A DNA stretch of 64,000 nt from Lichenifustis flavocetrariae. Lineage in GTDB: Bacteria > Pseudomonadota > Alphaproteobacteria > Rhizobiales > Beijerinckiaceae. The position numbers and the translations under genes are program-made. The stretch spans positions 124,001 to 188,000 of the forward strand of contig NZ_JAMOIM010000007.1 in the NCBI RefSeq assembly GCF_026130545.1. Direction: 5' to 3'. The notes beneath the pieces are model-generated. The model had not been told where the DNA came from. It saw only the letters and a program-made list of their open reading frames with translations, and made no database searches. Below are positions 52,236 through 59,930 of the stretch, piece after piece; position 1 is the first letter of the stretch, and every line of letters begins with the position of its first letter.

Positions 52236-52745
52236 CTAATCGGCCGCAATGTCGGCAAAATGGCGAAAGCCCGCCACCACGGTCTCGTAGACCTCCCGTT
52301 TGAACGGGATGATCAGGACCGGGAGCCGGTCGAGGCTCTCCCAGCGCCAAGCATCAAATTCGGGTTTATGGCCGCCGCCGGGCGTGTGGATGTCGATCTC
52401 GGACTCATCACCCTCGAATCGAAACGCGAACCATTTCTGGGTCTGCCCCTTGTAGCGTCCCTTCCAGCTGCGCTTCGAAAGGTCGACCGGCAGGTCATAG
52501 GTCAGCCAGTTGGGCGCCTCAGCCAGCAATGACACAGAGGATACGTTCGTTTCTTCTCTGAGTTCGCGCAAGGCGGCGGCATGGGGCTCCTCGCCGGGAT
52601 CGATCCCGCCTTGTGGCATCTGCCATTCGTGGCCGGCAAGCGCGGGATCGAGCACACGCTTGCTCCGTCGACGCCCGATGAAGACGCGGCCCCGCCGGTT
52701 GAACAGCGCGATGCCGACGCAGGGACGATAGGTATGTTGATGCAT
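52236..52745 (-). CDS. rppH: RNA pyrophosphohydrolase RppH (Nudix)
   Basis: 169 residues. The Nudix box is [20 protein letters not shown] (residues about 46-65) following WQMPQ, which is the RppH-type start of the box. N-terminal [19 protein letters not shown] and C-terminal [14 protein letters not shown] are as in alphaproteobacterial RppH (invasion-associated IalA). Removes pyrophosphate from the 5-prime end of mRNA to start decay. Own transcription unit. Confidence 0.94.
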   Translation of the reverse strand: MHQHTYRPCVGIALFNRRGRVFIGRRRSKRVLDPALAGHEWQMPQGGIDPGEEPHAAALRELREETNVSSVSLLAEAPNWLTYDLPVDLSKRSWKGRYKGQTQKWFAFRFEGDESEIDIHTPGGGHKPEFDAWRWESLDRLPVLIIPFKREVYETVVAGFRHFADIAAD

Positions 52746-52942
52746 CGAGAAATCCGGTCATATTTGCCGGCATTGTCTACGCAATGCCGCCGGCCCCCAA
52801 GCGCAAACTTTGTCAGCGCCCGCCCCCGCAGGCGACGCACGCCAAGCGTTCGTGCCGTTCCTTCAAAGAAACTTAACCAATCCGCAAGCATGATTCGCGA
52901 ATTGCGGCAGGCGCGTGCGGTCCGCAACACGGAGGACGGACC

Positions 52943-53344
52943 ATGAAGAAGGTGTGGGTAGGCGTGATGTTGGCCGCCCTGGTGTCAGGCAGCGCCGCGG
53001 AGGCGCGGGACAACACGGCGGCCATTCTGGGCGGCGTGGCGGCCGGGGCGCTCGGTGGGGCGGTTCTTGGGACCGTCCTCAGCAACCGCGCGCAGGCGCA
53101 GCCAGCGCCCGTCTACGTGCAGCCGGCCCCGCCGCCGACCATCGTCGAGGTCGAACGGCCGCGTCCCATGGTGCGCACTGTCGTAGCGTCGCCCTACGAC
53201 GACCAGGCCTTCGACCTGAAAGATGCTTGCGATCACGGCAACCGCCACGCTTGCATTCGTTTCGGCATCATGATCGGCAAGCACCAGGAGCGGGTGGCGA
53301 CGTGGCGGCGGACGCATCCGGACTTCTTCTCCTACGAGGATTAG
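52943..53344 (+). CDS. Exported glycine-zipper protein of unknown function
   Basis: 133 residues. Signal peptide about 1-22 (MKKVWVGVMLAALVSGSAAEA). A glycine-zipper helix follows (AAILGGVAAGALGGAVLGTVL, split as 27-47), then a Pro/Val-rich stretch (PVYVQPAPPPT) and a Cys-containing tail (DLKDACDHGNRHACIRFG). Probably an envelope protein. GGAGGAC precedes the start codon closely. Confidence 0.72.
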   Translation: MKKVWVGVMLAALVSGSAAEARDNTAAILGGVAAGALGGAVLGTVLSNRAQAQPAPVYVQPAPPPTIVEVERPRPMVRTVVASPYDDQAFDLKDACDHGNRHACIRFGIMIGKHQERVATWRRTHPDFFSYED

Positions 53345-53438
53345 GCTCCGGCTGGCGCACCCGACGCCGCTCTTGCGGCCCGGTGCGCTCTTGTGGAACA
53401 CGTGCGGCCGCCGGACCTTTCGCGGCGGAGCACACATC

Positions 53439-54131
53439 ATGCGATGCAACATCTGCGGCGGCACGGCCTTTGTGGACATGCCGAAGCGGCCGAATGTCCG
53501 TTGCAGCACCTGCGGCTCACTCGAACGCACGCGGGTGGCGGCCCTCTACCTCAACGGGCAGGACCGCCCGACGCAGGGCGCCCGGATTTTGCATTTCGCC
53601 CCCGAACGGGGCTTGTCGCGGTTGCTGCGCGAAACAGCCGGCACGGGCTATCGCGCGGTGGACATCGATCCCGGGCTCTATCCGCACACATCGGTCGAGC
53701 GCTTCGATCTCTGTCGCGACATCGGCTCACTCGACGTGGGCAGCCTCGACCTCATCGTGCACAACCATGTGCTGGAACACATCGAGTGCAATTACTCAGT
53801 TGTTCTCACGCGCCTCATGCGGGCGCTCAAGCCCGAAGGTGTCATGCTGTTCAGCGTGCCGATCCTGCCGGGCGCATTTACGGATGAGCTGATTGCGGGT
53901 GACAGGGCGACAAAGCTCGCGCATTTCGGCCCTTCGCTTCACGTGCGCCGGTTCGGACGCGACCATCTGCAAGAGACGCTCGGCATGGTGGTCCGCATTC
54001 CCGAGCGGTACGACCTCACGGAGCGGTTCGCGGAAGATCAACTCGTGGAAGCCAATATTCCGCAGCATCATTGGCGCACCTTCACGGGTGCCAGTATCTT
54101 CCGCGTGACGCGGCAGGACCTGCTGGCGTGA
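53439..54131 (+). CDS. Zinc-ribbon class I SAM-dependent methyltransferase
   Basis: 230 residues from ATG 53439. It opens with a zinc ribbon MRCNICGG and RCSTCGSLERTRV, followed by a Rossmann methyltransferase: ILHFAPERGLSRLLRE as a variant motif I, YRAVDIDPGLY, then LIVHNHVLEHI and LMRALKPEGVMLFSVP. The FAPE start and EH motif resemble methyltransferases of polysaccharide or glycolipid modification. Upstream in-frame codons are not protein-like. Confidence 0.82.
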   Translation: MRCNICGGTAFVDMPKRPNVRCSTCGSLERTRVAALYLNGQDRPTQGARILHFAPERGLSRLLRETAGTGYRAVDIDPGLYPHTSVERFDLCRDIGSLDVGSLDLIVHNHVLEHIECNYSVVLTRLMRALKPEGVMLFSVPILPGAFTDELIAGDRATKLAHFGPSLHVRRFGRDHLQETLGMVVRIPERYDLTERFAEDQLVEANIPQHHWRTFTGASIFRVTRQDLLA

Positions 54132-54244
54132 GGTGATCGAACCCACCCCGTAAGATTGGGTCGGCGTCCACATTAAGTTTCACCGGCTCATGCATATCTG
54201 CCTTGCACATGGCAGTCTGCTATGCTTTAACGCTGCCACTGGAC

Positions 54245-54317
54245 AAAAAAGAGCCGCCCGAAGGCGGCCCAAGTCTAGGGAGGAAACGCCCAAGAAGGGC
54301 ATGCGACCAAAGTCGCA
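54245..54317 (-). ncRNA. Small RNA of the suhB/MmgR type (CCUCCCU motif, UUCG terminator)
   Basis: Read on the minus strand: hairpin TGCGACTTTGGTCGCA, hairpin GCCCTTCTTGGGC, an unpaired stretch GTTTCCTCCCTAGAC exposing an anti-Shine-Dalgarno CCTCCCT, and a strong intrinsic terminator GGGCCGCCTTCGGGCGGC ending in TTTTTT at 54245. This layout matches the alphaproteobacterial suhB RNA family (MmgR in Sinorhizobium), which acts by pairing with ribosome-binding sites of target mRNAs. The family name is from memory of the motif, the structure is seen directly. The 5-prime end is placed at the first hairpin and may be a few bases off. Confidence 0.75.
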
Positions 54318-54350
54318 GTCAAATGTTAGTCGTGAAGCGCAAGAATGTCT

Positions 54351-54370
54351 AGCCCCTGTCGGGGCTTTTT
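54351..54370 (+). terminator. Intrinsic terminator on the plus strand
   Basis: AGCCCCTGTCGGGGCTTTTT is a 6-bp stem with a 4-base loop and a U-tract. It could end transcription coming from the methyltransferase gene, which would pass antisense through the sRNA, or end an independent plus-strand RNA; TTGCAC and TTTAAC spaced by 17 bases near 54205-54235 could be a promoter for the latter. Confidence 0.75.
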
Positions 54371-54708
54371 GCGTTTATTTGTATACAAACAAGTTTGGCC
54401 TCGCCCCGGCCTTCGGCCGAGAGCGCTGACGATGAGAGCCTTGCGCCGATCAAGCCACCGTTGATTTCCTTCTGTCACAAACCCAATGCTGCTGGCTGTT
54501 CTAAGAGTAACAAGATTTGAAAAATCTGTTTCGCGTAAGGTTCCAGAGGCAGGCGAGCAACGACCGCATCTGTGCTCCTGGAGGCGCGATAGTTTCTTCC
54601 TGGTTCGAGAGAGCGGACCGGCGCATAAGTGAGCGATCGTCGACAGAGAGCAGGTCCTCACGTTCACTTGCCACGCCACTCGACGACGGCGTTGGGTGGA
54701 GCCATACG

Positions 54709-54918
54709 ATGCGTCGACCCCACGTTTTTGAACGCTCCGTCCCGCGCCGCGGAAGAGAGCCCTATGTCGAAGCCAATCGACAATCGGTTGCAGCGAGGGT
54801 CATGGCCGCTCAGCTCGGCAACATGATAGAGCAGGCGGAGCAGGCGGGCCTCGATACACTGATTGACTTGCTTGAGCAGGCGCGCGCCGAAGCGGAGCGG
54901 CAAGCTCAGCCTGCGTAA
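54709..54918 (+). CDS. Small uncharacterised protein (69 residues)
   Basis: From ATG 54709, preceded by GGTGGAG. An Arg-rich start (MRRPHVFERSVPRRGREPYV) is followed by a helical part AARVMAAQLGNMIEQAEQAG and LDTLIDLLEQARAEAERQA, which looks like a real amphipathic helix pair. The frame is open further left but with a non-protein-like composition. Family not recognised. Confidence 0.5.
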   Translation: MRRPHVFERSVPRRGREPYVEANRQSVAARVMAAQLGNMIEQAEQAGLDTLIDLLEQARAEAERQAQPA

Positions 54919-55052
54919 GGAAGGACAGACGGCGGCAACTTCGGGTGTCGGCGGCAGATCTGCCAGATCAAGGCGGCGGGTTGGTGCATCGAAGGAGACA
55001 TGATCCGAATTGTCTCCGGCATTTGCAGCATTGATTTTGCTTAAAAAAAGAA

Positions 55053-55076
55053 GGATGCAGTCGGGATTGAACCGCA
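55053..55076 (-). other. tRNA 3-prime-end-like fragment
   Basis: On the minus strand GCGGTTCAATCCCGACTGCA followed by TCC and a T-rich run looks like the T-arm and acceptor 3-prime half of a tRNA, but the stem is imperfect, there is no CCA, and no 5-prime half is seen to the right. It may be a remnant left by an integration event at a tRNA gene. Confidence 0.25.
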
Positions 55077-55134
55077 TGCACCAAAGATATTTTGGCCGCT
55101 AACCCTCGGACGAGGTCTATGTACCGCACTGAAC

Positions 55135-55611
55135 ATGAGCAAGACCATGACCACTGATGATAAGCTCAAAATCCTGCGTGACCGTATGATTGAGGAACAG
55201 CGCGCCTTGCTGATGCAGGCGGCCGAGGCCGAGGTGCTGCCGAGCTCGGGAGCTCTCCGGCGCATTGCCGACATCGAGAACAGCCTCGCGGCCATCGAGG
55301 CTTTGGCAGACGAGGAGATCACTCAGCAATCCGCCGCCAAGAAGGGGCCGGCGCAGGCCCAAGAGAGGCCTACGCCCCCGTCCGAGGACGACGTGGTCAA
55401 GGCCGTCGGGACAGTCAAATGGTTCAGTGCCATCAAGGGCTATGGATTTATCGCTCCCGATGACGGCGGCCCGGATATGTTCGTGCACATCAGCGCTGTG
55501 CAAAGGGCAGGACTTGAAGATTTGCGCGAGGGCGAGAACGTGAGTTTTGAGGTGGCCGTTGATCAACGGAGCGGAAAGACGACCGCGGATCGGATCGAAG
55601 TCAGGGGGTAG
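55135..55611 (+). CDS. Cold-shock-domain protein with N-terminal helical extension
   Basis: 158 residues. The C-terminal 70 residues are a cold-shock domain with RNP-1 KGYGFIAPDD and RNP-2 MFVHISAV after GTVKWFSAIKG. The N-terminal 85 residues are helical (DKLKILRDRMIEEQRALLMQ, DIENSLAAIEALADEEI) with a Pro-rich linker, unlike the usual 70-residue CspA. It should bind single-stranded RNA or DNA; the extension may mediate oligomerisation. Confidence 0.88.
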   Translation: MSKTMTTDDKLKILRDRMIEEQRALLMQAAEAEVLPSSGALRRIADIENSLAAIEALADEEITQQSAAKKGPAQAQERPTPPSEDDVVKAVGTVKWFSAIKGYGFIAPDDGGPDMFVHISAVQRAGLEDLREGENVSFEVAVDQRSGKTTADRIEVRG

Positions 55612-55665
55612 CTGTAAATTGGCATCGATAGGCCTTCCAGCTCCAACATCTGCACGGACCGCCTC

Positions 55666-55917
55666 ATGAGCCTCCACATCAAGCCCCTGCACGACGGCGG
55701 CTTTCAGGTCGAGAACGATACGGGCCACTGGGTCGTTTTCAGCCTGGACGAGCTCCGGTCGCATGCGCTTCAACTTCGGGCCGACATGGTGGAAGGGTCG
55801 CCCAAAATGCCGGAGGACAAGGCCGATCTGTTCATCTGGGCCGCCTTCGCGGCGGCGCGCGGCTATGCGATCGAGCACGGCCTGATCGATGACGACCGCC
55901 CCCCGTCGCGAACATAG
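55666..55917 (+). CDS. Small uncharacterised protein (83 residues)
   Basis: Compact soluble protein: LHIKPLHDGGFQVENDTGHW, FSLDELRSHALQLRADM and ADLFIWAAFAAARGYAIEHG. It has a plausible beta-then-helix make-up and codon use like its neighbours. No family recognised. Lies 54 bases after the cold-shock gene and may share its transcript. Confidence 0.6.
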   Translation: MSLHIKPLHDGGFQVENDTGHWVVFSLDELRSHALQLRADMVEGSPKMPEDKADLFIWAAFAAARGYAIEHGLIDDDRPPSRT

Positions 55918-56052
55918 GTCCGGCCCGGACCACAAGGCTTCGAGCGATTCCGCGCCCGCCCGCCGTGAAGTAGCCCGCTAAATTTCCGTCGTCTCTATCG
56001 AGCGAAGCGCGCGGCTCTATAATGAGGGTCACACTCGAAGGAGCACGTTCAG

Positions 56053-56679
56053 ATGGTGACACCGGCTACGTTGTCGTCTCCGCAGATGACCCCGGACCAA
56101 GCGCTCGCCCTGCTCAAGGAAGGCAACAAGCGCTTCGTCGAAGGGAACCCCATCCAGTCCCACATGACGGGGCGCGAGCTTCGAACGTCCTTGGCGCACG
56201 AGCAGCGCCCCTTCTGCGTCCTTGTCGGCTGTTCGGACAGTCGCGTGTCGCCCGAACTTCTCTTTGGGCGTGGTCTCGGAGATCTGTTCATCGTCCGCAA
56301 TGCGGGCAACGTCGTGGATCTGGCCGCGATGGGCAGCATCGAATATGGCGTCGCGGTTCTGGGCGCGCCGCTTGTCCTGGTGCTGGGTCACGAGCGTTGC
56401 GGCGCGGTTCATGCCGCGCTCAATGTCGTCGAGAACGACACCGTCTACCCGGGCAGCATCGGCCAGATGATCGAGCCCATCATTCCAGCCGTCCTCCGGG
56501 CGCGGCGCGAGGGTGGGGCAGATCTGCTCGATCGTTCCGTCAGGGCCAATGTGCACCGGGTCGTCGAGCGCCTTCGCACGACCGAGCAGATGCTCCTCCA
56601 GCCGCAGCGCGACGGGAAGCTGAAAATCATCGGGGCCCGTTATGACCTCGATGACGGGCACGTCGATTTTTTCGAGTAA
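56053..56679 (+). CDS. Beta-class carbonic anhydrase
   Basis: 208 residues. Zinc ligands Cys, His, Cys are in VGCSDSRVSPE and LGHERCGAV, with the Asp/Arg dyad in CSDSR; FIVRNAGNVV is the conserved strand. Interconverts CO2 and bicarbonate. AAGGAG lies upstream of ATG 56053; an internal ATG at codon 12 is possible. Confidence 0.94.
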   Translation: MVTPATLSSPQMTPDQALALLKEGNKRFVEGNPIQSHMTGRELRTSLAHEQRPFCVLVGCSDSRVSPELLFGRGLGDLFIVRNAGNVVDLAAMGSIEYGVAVLGAPLVLVLGHERCGAVHAALNVVENDTVYPGSIGQMIEPIIPAVLRARREGGADLLDRSVRANVHRVVERLRTTEQMLLQPQRDGKLKIIGARYDLDDGHVDFFE

Positions 56680-56716
56680 CGATGTCGCGTCTGGTGTGCA
56701 GGCCGGATAACGAACG

Positions 56717-57034
56717 ATGATCGTCAGTCGCAGACACCTGGTGGTTTCGATGATACTGGCGGCGCCGGTCGTGCCAGCACTTGCGGCGAATTCGGGCAGC
56801 CAGCCGCCCATCGCCGGAGATTATCTCTGCGCGTCCGGGTGCCGTTTGACCGATGCGCCGCCGAGTGTGGAGATCATCGGCCAGGATGCGCATTGCATGA
56901 GCGAATTGGGCGGCATCTATTACGGCCGGCTGCTGACGGACCGATCCGTTTATTGCTTCAACAAGACGGGCGTTCTCTCGGACGATGGGACGCGCATCTT
57001 GTGGAGCGATGGGGCCATCTGGCGGCGCAGGTAG
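56717..57034 (+). CDS. Small exported protein of unknown function
   Basis: 105 residues with a signal peptide (1-23, RRHLVVSMILAAPVVPALA). The mature part PIAGDYLCASGCRLTDAPP, IIGQDAHCMSELGGIYYG and ILWSDGAIWRR has three Cys and a repeated W/Y beta pattern, similar to small periplasmic lipocalin-like proteins of rhizobia. Convergent with the mannitol-dehydrogenase-family gene. Confidence 0.65.
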   Translation: MIVSRRHLVVSMILAAPVVPALAANSGSQPPIAGDYLCASGCRLTDAPPSVEIIGQDAHCMSELGGIYYGRLLTDRSVYCFNKTGVLSDDGTRILWSDGAIWRRR

Positions 57035-57129
57035 CGAAGCAGTTCGAGGCTGCGCGGACGGCTCCACCGACCGAATCTTGCCGATGGAGCGGGAGAAGGA
57101 CGCCGTCGTCGGCCGGTGAGGCTTGAGCC

Positions 57130-58599
57130 TCAGCCGATCTCCTTCAGCAATGCAGCGAGCGTCTTGCCCGCACCCTCCGTCTGGATCTGCGTCCGCAGCC
57201 GCGCATAGTCCTTCACGAAAGCCGGCGACGTCTCGACACCCCAGCCCTTGAAGACGCTGAGATGGATCCCCTTGGCCGGATCGGGATCCTTGACCAGCGT
57301 GAAATCCGCGGGCGTCACATTCGGCTCGACCACCGGGAAACTCACGCCCTTGTCGTCGACGCCCTTCAGATATTCGGTGAAGGCGGCGAGCAGAAAGGCA
57401 ACCCGGCGGTGGTCCTTCCCGTCGCGCACGAGCGCCCGCGCCGTGTCCTGCACGAAGACCGGGAGTTTCGCGGCGCCGTCCGAGGCGATGCGCAGGAGCT
57501 GGTCGCCGATCGCCGGGTTGCGGTAGCGGCGGAGCAGCATGTCGCCATACTGGTCGGTCGACATGCCGGGGGGCGCATTGAGGAACGGCCCTGCGTCGCG
57601 CTGCAGGAACTGGTCGAGGAGCGCGCTGACATTCGGGTCGCGCATCGCGAGATGCACGATGCGGTGGCCGATCAGCGTGCCCGGAAAGGCCAGCATGGAA
57701 TGCGACGCGTTCAGCATGCGGAGCTTGACCTGCTCGAACGGGTCGACGTCATCGGTGAATTGCGCGCCCACCTTCTCCCAGGCCGGGCGTCCGGCGCAGA
57801 ATTTGTCCTCGATCACCCACTGGATGAAGTCTTCGGCAAACACCGGCGCCTTGTCGTCGAGGCCGCTCTCCGTGTTGAGCCGCGCCGCATCGGCGGGCCC
57901 CACAGCCGGGGTGATGCGGTCGACCATGCAGGACGGAAAGGTGACGTTCGTCTCGATCCATTCCGCCAGCGCCGCATCCTTGGCACGCGCGAAGGACAGG
58001 AGCGCGGTTTTCATCACATGGCCGTTATGGCGCAGATTGTCGCAGGACATGACCGTGAAGGGTCCGGCTCCGCTGTCGCGCCGACGCCGAAGCGCTTCCG
58101 TAATATAGCCGAACGAGGTGCTCGGGACGGCGTTTTGCAGGTCCTTCGCCACATGGGGCTCTTCCAGCTTGAAGCGGCCTTTCTCATCCGTGTTGTAGCC
58201 CCCCTCCGTCACGGTCAGGGTGACGATCTTGATGGCGGGGTCGCTCATGCGTGTCAGCACGGCTTCTGGATCATCGGGCGCATGCATGTAGTCGACGATC
58301 GAGCCGATCACCGACACGCTCGACGCGCCCTCGGGGGGATAGACCGTGAGCGAATAGAGCCCCTTCTGGCTCTGCAGGGCCTTGGCCTTGGCGCGCTCGC
58401 TCTCGACATCCATGAGCCCGATGCCCAGGATGCCCCACCCCTCCTGCCCGGGCAGCGCCAGGCACTGGTCCACATAGACGGCCTGATGGGCGCGATGAAA
58501 ATTGCCGACGCTCAGATGCGCGATGCCGGCCGTCACCTTGGTGCGGTCATAGGCTTGCGGCGCCCGTAGCGCCTGCATGGATGGGGATGTGTCGGACAT
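57130..58599 (-). CDS. Mannitol-dehydrogenase-family oxidoreductase (polyol/hexuronate)
   Basis: 489 residues, long-chain polyol dehydrogenase. N-terminal IAHLSVGNFHRAHQAVYVDQ, cofactor strand GWGILGIGLMD, family signature VMSCDNLRHNG, DRITPAVGP, and the catalytic Lys-Asn-His in VKLRMLNASHSML. Oxidises mannitol, arabinitol, sorbitol or a hexuronate with NAD. Single gene; the substrate cannot be narrowed from sequence. Confidence 0.93.
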   Translation of the reverse strand: MSDTSPSMQALRAPQAYDRTKVTAGIAHLSVGNFHRAHQAVYVDQCLALPGQEGWGILGIGLMDVESERAKAKALQSQKGLYSLTVYPPEGASSVSVIGSIVDYMHAPDDPEAVLTRMSDPAIKIVTLTVTEGGYNTDEKGRFKLEEPHVAKDLQNAVPSTSFGYITEALRRRRDSGAGPFTVMSCDNLRHNGHVMKTALLSFARAKDAALAEWIETNVTFPSCMVDRITPAVGPADAARLNTESGLDDKAPVFAEDFIQWVIEDKFCAGRPAWEKVGAQFTDDVDPFEQVKLRMLNASHSMLAFPGTLIGHRIVHLAMRDPNVSALLDQFLQRDAGPFLNAPPGMSTDQYGDMLLRRYRNPAIGDQLLRIASDGAAKLPVFVQDTARALVRDGKDHRRVAFLLAAFTEYLKGVDDKGVSFPVVEPNVTPADFTLVKDPDPAKGIHLSVFKGWGVETSPAFVKDYARLRTQIQTEGAGKTLAALLKEIG

Positions 58600-58692
58600 G
58601 CACGGGCCTCCCTGATGTTTTGGCCGATCTTAGCCAAAGCGGAGGCGCGAGCCAGTCAAAACTTCACCCCTTGAGCAATTGCGCATTGCACA

Positions 58693-58872
58693 TCAGGGGG
58701 CGCGAGCGCCGGCATCGACCGGCAGGCAATCGCGGCGCCCGGAATCCAGGCAATTCTGCAGCTTGTTATGCGCCATGATGGACTGCGCGACCCAAAGCAG
58801 AAGCGCAGCCAGGATCACGACCGCGATCAAGGCGGCGATATTGGCGCGGTTGGGCGAGCTTTTGTCGGTCAC
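58693..58872 (-). CDS. Small single-pass membrane protein (59 residues)
   Basis: From GTG 58872: MTDKSSPNRANIA, one membrane helix (ALIAVVILAALLLWVAQSI) and a tail NKLQNCLDSGRRDCLPVD with two Cys. This layout (cytosolic start, helix, QxCLxSGRxxC tail) is common in small proteins of the order; function unknown. Upstream codons of the open frame are not protein-like. Confidence 0.65.
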   Translation of the reverse strand: MTDKSSPNRANIAALIAVVILAALLLWVAQSIMAHNKLQNCLDSGRRDCLPVDAGARAP

Positions 58873-59035
58873 GCATCTATCCCGATGGCTGGGTTCGGCA
58901 CCGATATGGAACGCGATCGTCGTGATGCGACAGTCGAGTGTCCGATAGAGCACCTGCGGGTCAGTCCGACGTGAACTGAAACACGGAGGCCGCGAAGCCG
59001 CCTTGACTCTTCGTTCATGACTCGGAATCTATTAA

Positions 59036-59050
59036 GAACAAATCATGAAC
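59036..59050. promoter_or_regulatory. LexA box upstream of the imuA-imuB-dnaE2 cassette
   Basis: GAACAAATCATGAAC is an exact GAAC-N7-GAAC direct repeat, the complement of the alphaproteobacterial LexA consensus GTTC-N7-GTTC. It overlaps the region just downstream of a likely promoter (TTGACT at 59003, ATCTAT about 18 bases later) and ends 15 bases before the imuA ATG, so LexA would block transcription until DNA damage. Confidence 0.85.
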
Positions 59051-59064
59051 AACGGACTGCCACG

Positions 59065-59925
59065 ATGCCATCACCCTATCCGGATCTGTGCAGTCTCCGC
59101 AACGCCATGCGGCGGATCGAGGGCTTTAGTCTGACGCGGGGAACGGCGTCGGGGGGCGACGCTGAGGTGCAAAGCCTCCAGGGGGGTCACACGACGCAGC
59201 GCGTGCCGCTCGGGGCGGCCCCGCTCGACGGCATCCTGGGCGGCGGTCTCAGGCCCGGCAGCCTGCATGAGGTCGTGGCCGAGACGGCGCGGGACGAGGC
59301 CGCGGCCTCCGGCTTTGCGGTTGCGCTGGCAGGCCTCGTGGCGCGCGGCCGGACCCTGGTCTGGATTCTCGACGACAGGACCGCCTGGGAAATCGGTCTT
59401 CCCTACCGGCCCGGCCTCGCGGCGCACGGGATCGAGGCCGACAAGCTGATCCTGGTCAAGACCAAGGACACGGCCACGACGCTCTGGGCCACCGAGGAGG
59501 CATTGCGGGCCGGCGCTCCCGTGGTCCTGACGGAATTGTGGCGTGCCCGGTCCTACGATCTCGCCGTGTCGCGTCGGCTTCTCCTCGCGGCCCGGCGCCG
59601 GGGCGCCACGAATCTGGTGGTGCATGTCGGGCTGCGCCAGCACGAGGTGTCGAGCGGCGCGGAGACGCGCTTTGCGGTCGCGGCCGCGCCGAGCGAGCGC
59701 CTCCCTTCGGCCGGTGCCGCAACGCCCATTCCCGGACCCGCGGGTTTCGCGGTGCGGCTCGTGAAATGGCGCGGCGACCCGGACAGCCGCTTCGGCTTCG
59801 ACCGCGACCAGATCCATCACCTGTCCTGGGACCGCTCGGGCCGTCGTTTCAGCCGGCCCAATGACCTCTCGCGCCTGAGTGGTCGTCACCGCACCGAGGC
59901 GTCGCCGCGCGGCGACGCGGCCTGA
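59065..59925 (+). CDS. imuA: ImuA, SOS mutasome RecA-like protein
   Basis: 286 residues from ATG 59065. RecA-fold remnant: PLGAAPLDGILGGGLRPGS near 50-70, VARGRTLVWILDDR and GLAAHGIEADKLILV, with the characteristic C-terminal VRLVKWRGDPDSRFGFD. The Walker A is degenerate. With ImuB and DnaE2 it performs translesion synthesis and damage-induced mutagenesis. Start chosen downstream of the LexA box. Confidence 0.9.
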   Translation: MPSPYPDLCSLRNAMRRIEGFSLTRGTASGGDAEVQSLQGGHTTQRVPLGAAPLDGILGGGLRPGSLHEVVAETARDEAAASGFAVALAGLVARGRTLVWILDDRTAWEIGLPYRPGLAAHGIEADKLILVKTKDTATTLWATEEALRAGAPVVLTELWRARSYDLAVSRRLLLAARRRGATNLVVHVGLRQHEVSSGAETRFAVAAAPSERLPSAGAATPIPGPAGFAVRLVKWRGDPDSRFGFDRDQIHHLSWDRSGRRFSRPNDLSRLSGRHRTEASPRGDAA

Positions 59926-59930
59926 AGGCC

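Larger units (their letters stand above)
54132..54708. other. Intergenic region carrying a small RNA and a terminator
   Basis: About 577 bases. Its left half holds a suhB/MmgR-like sRNA gene on the minus strand and an intrinsic terminator on the plus strand. The right half (54371-54708) shows no feature I can support. Confidence 0.55.
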
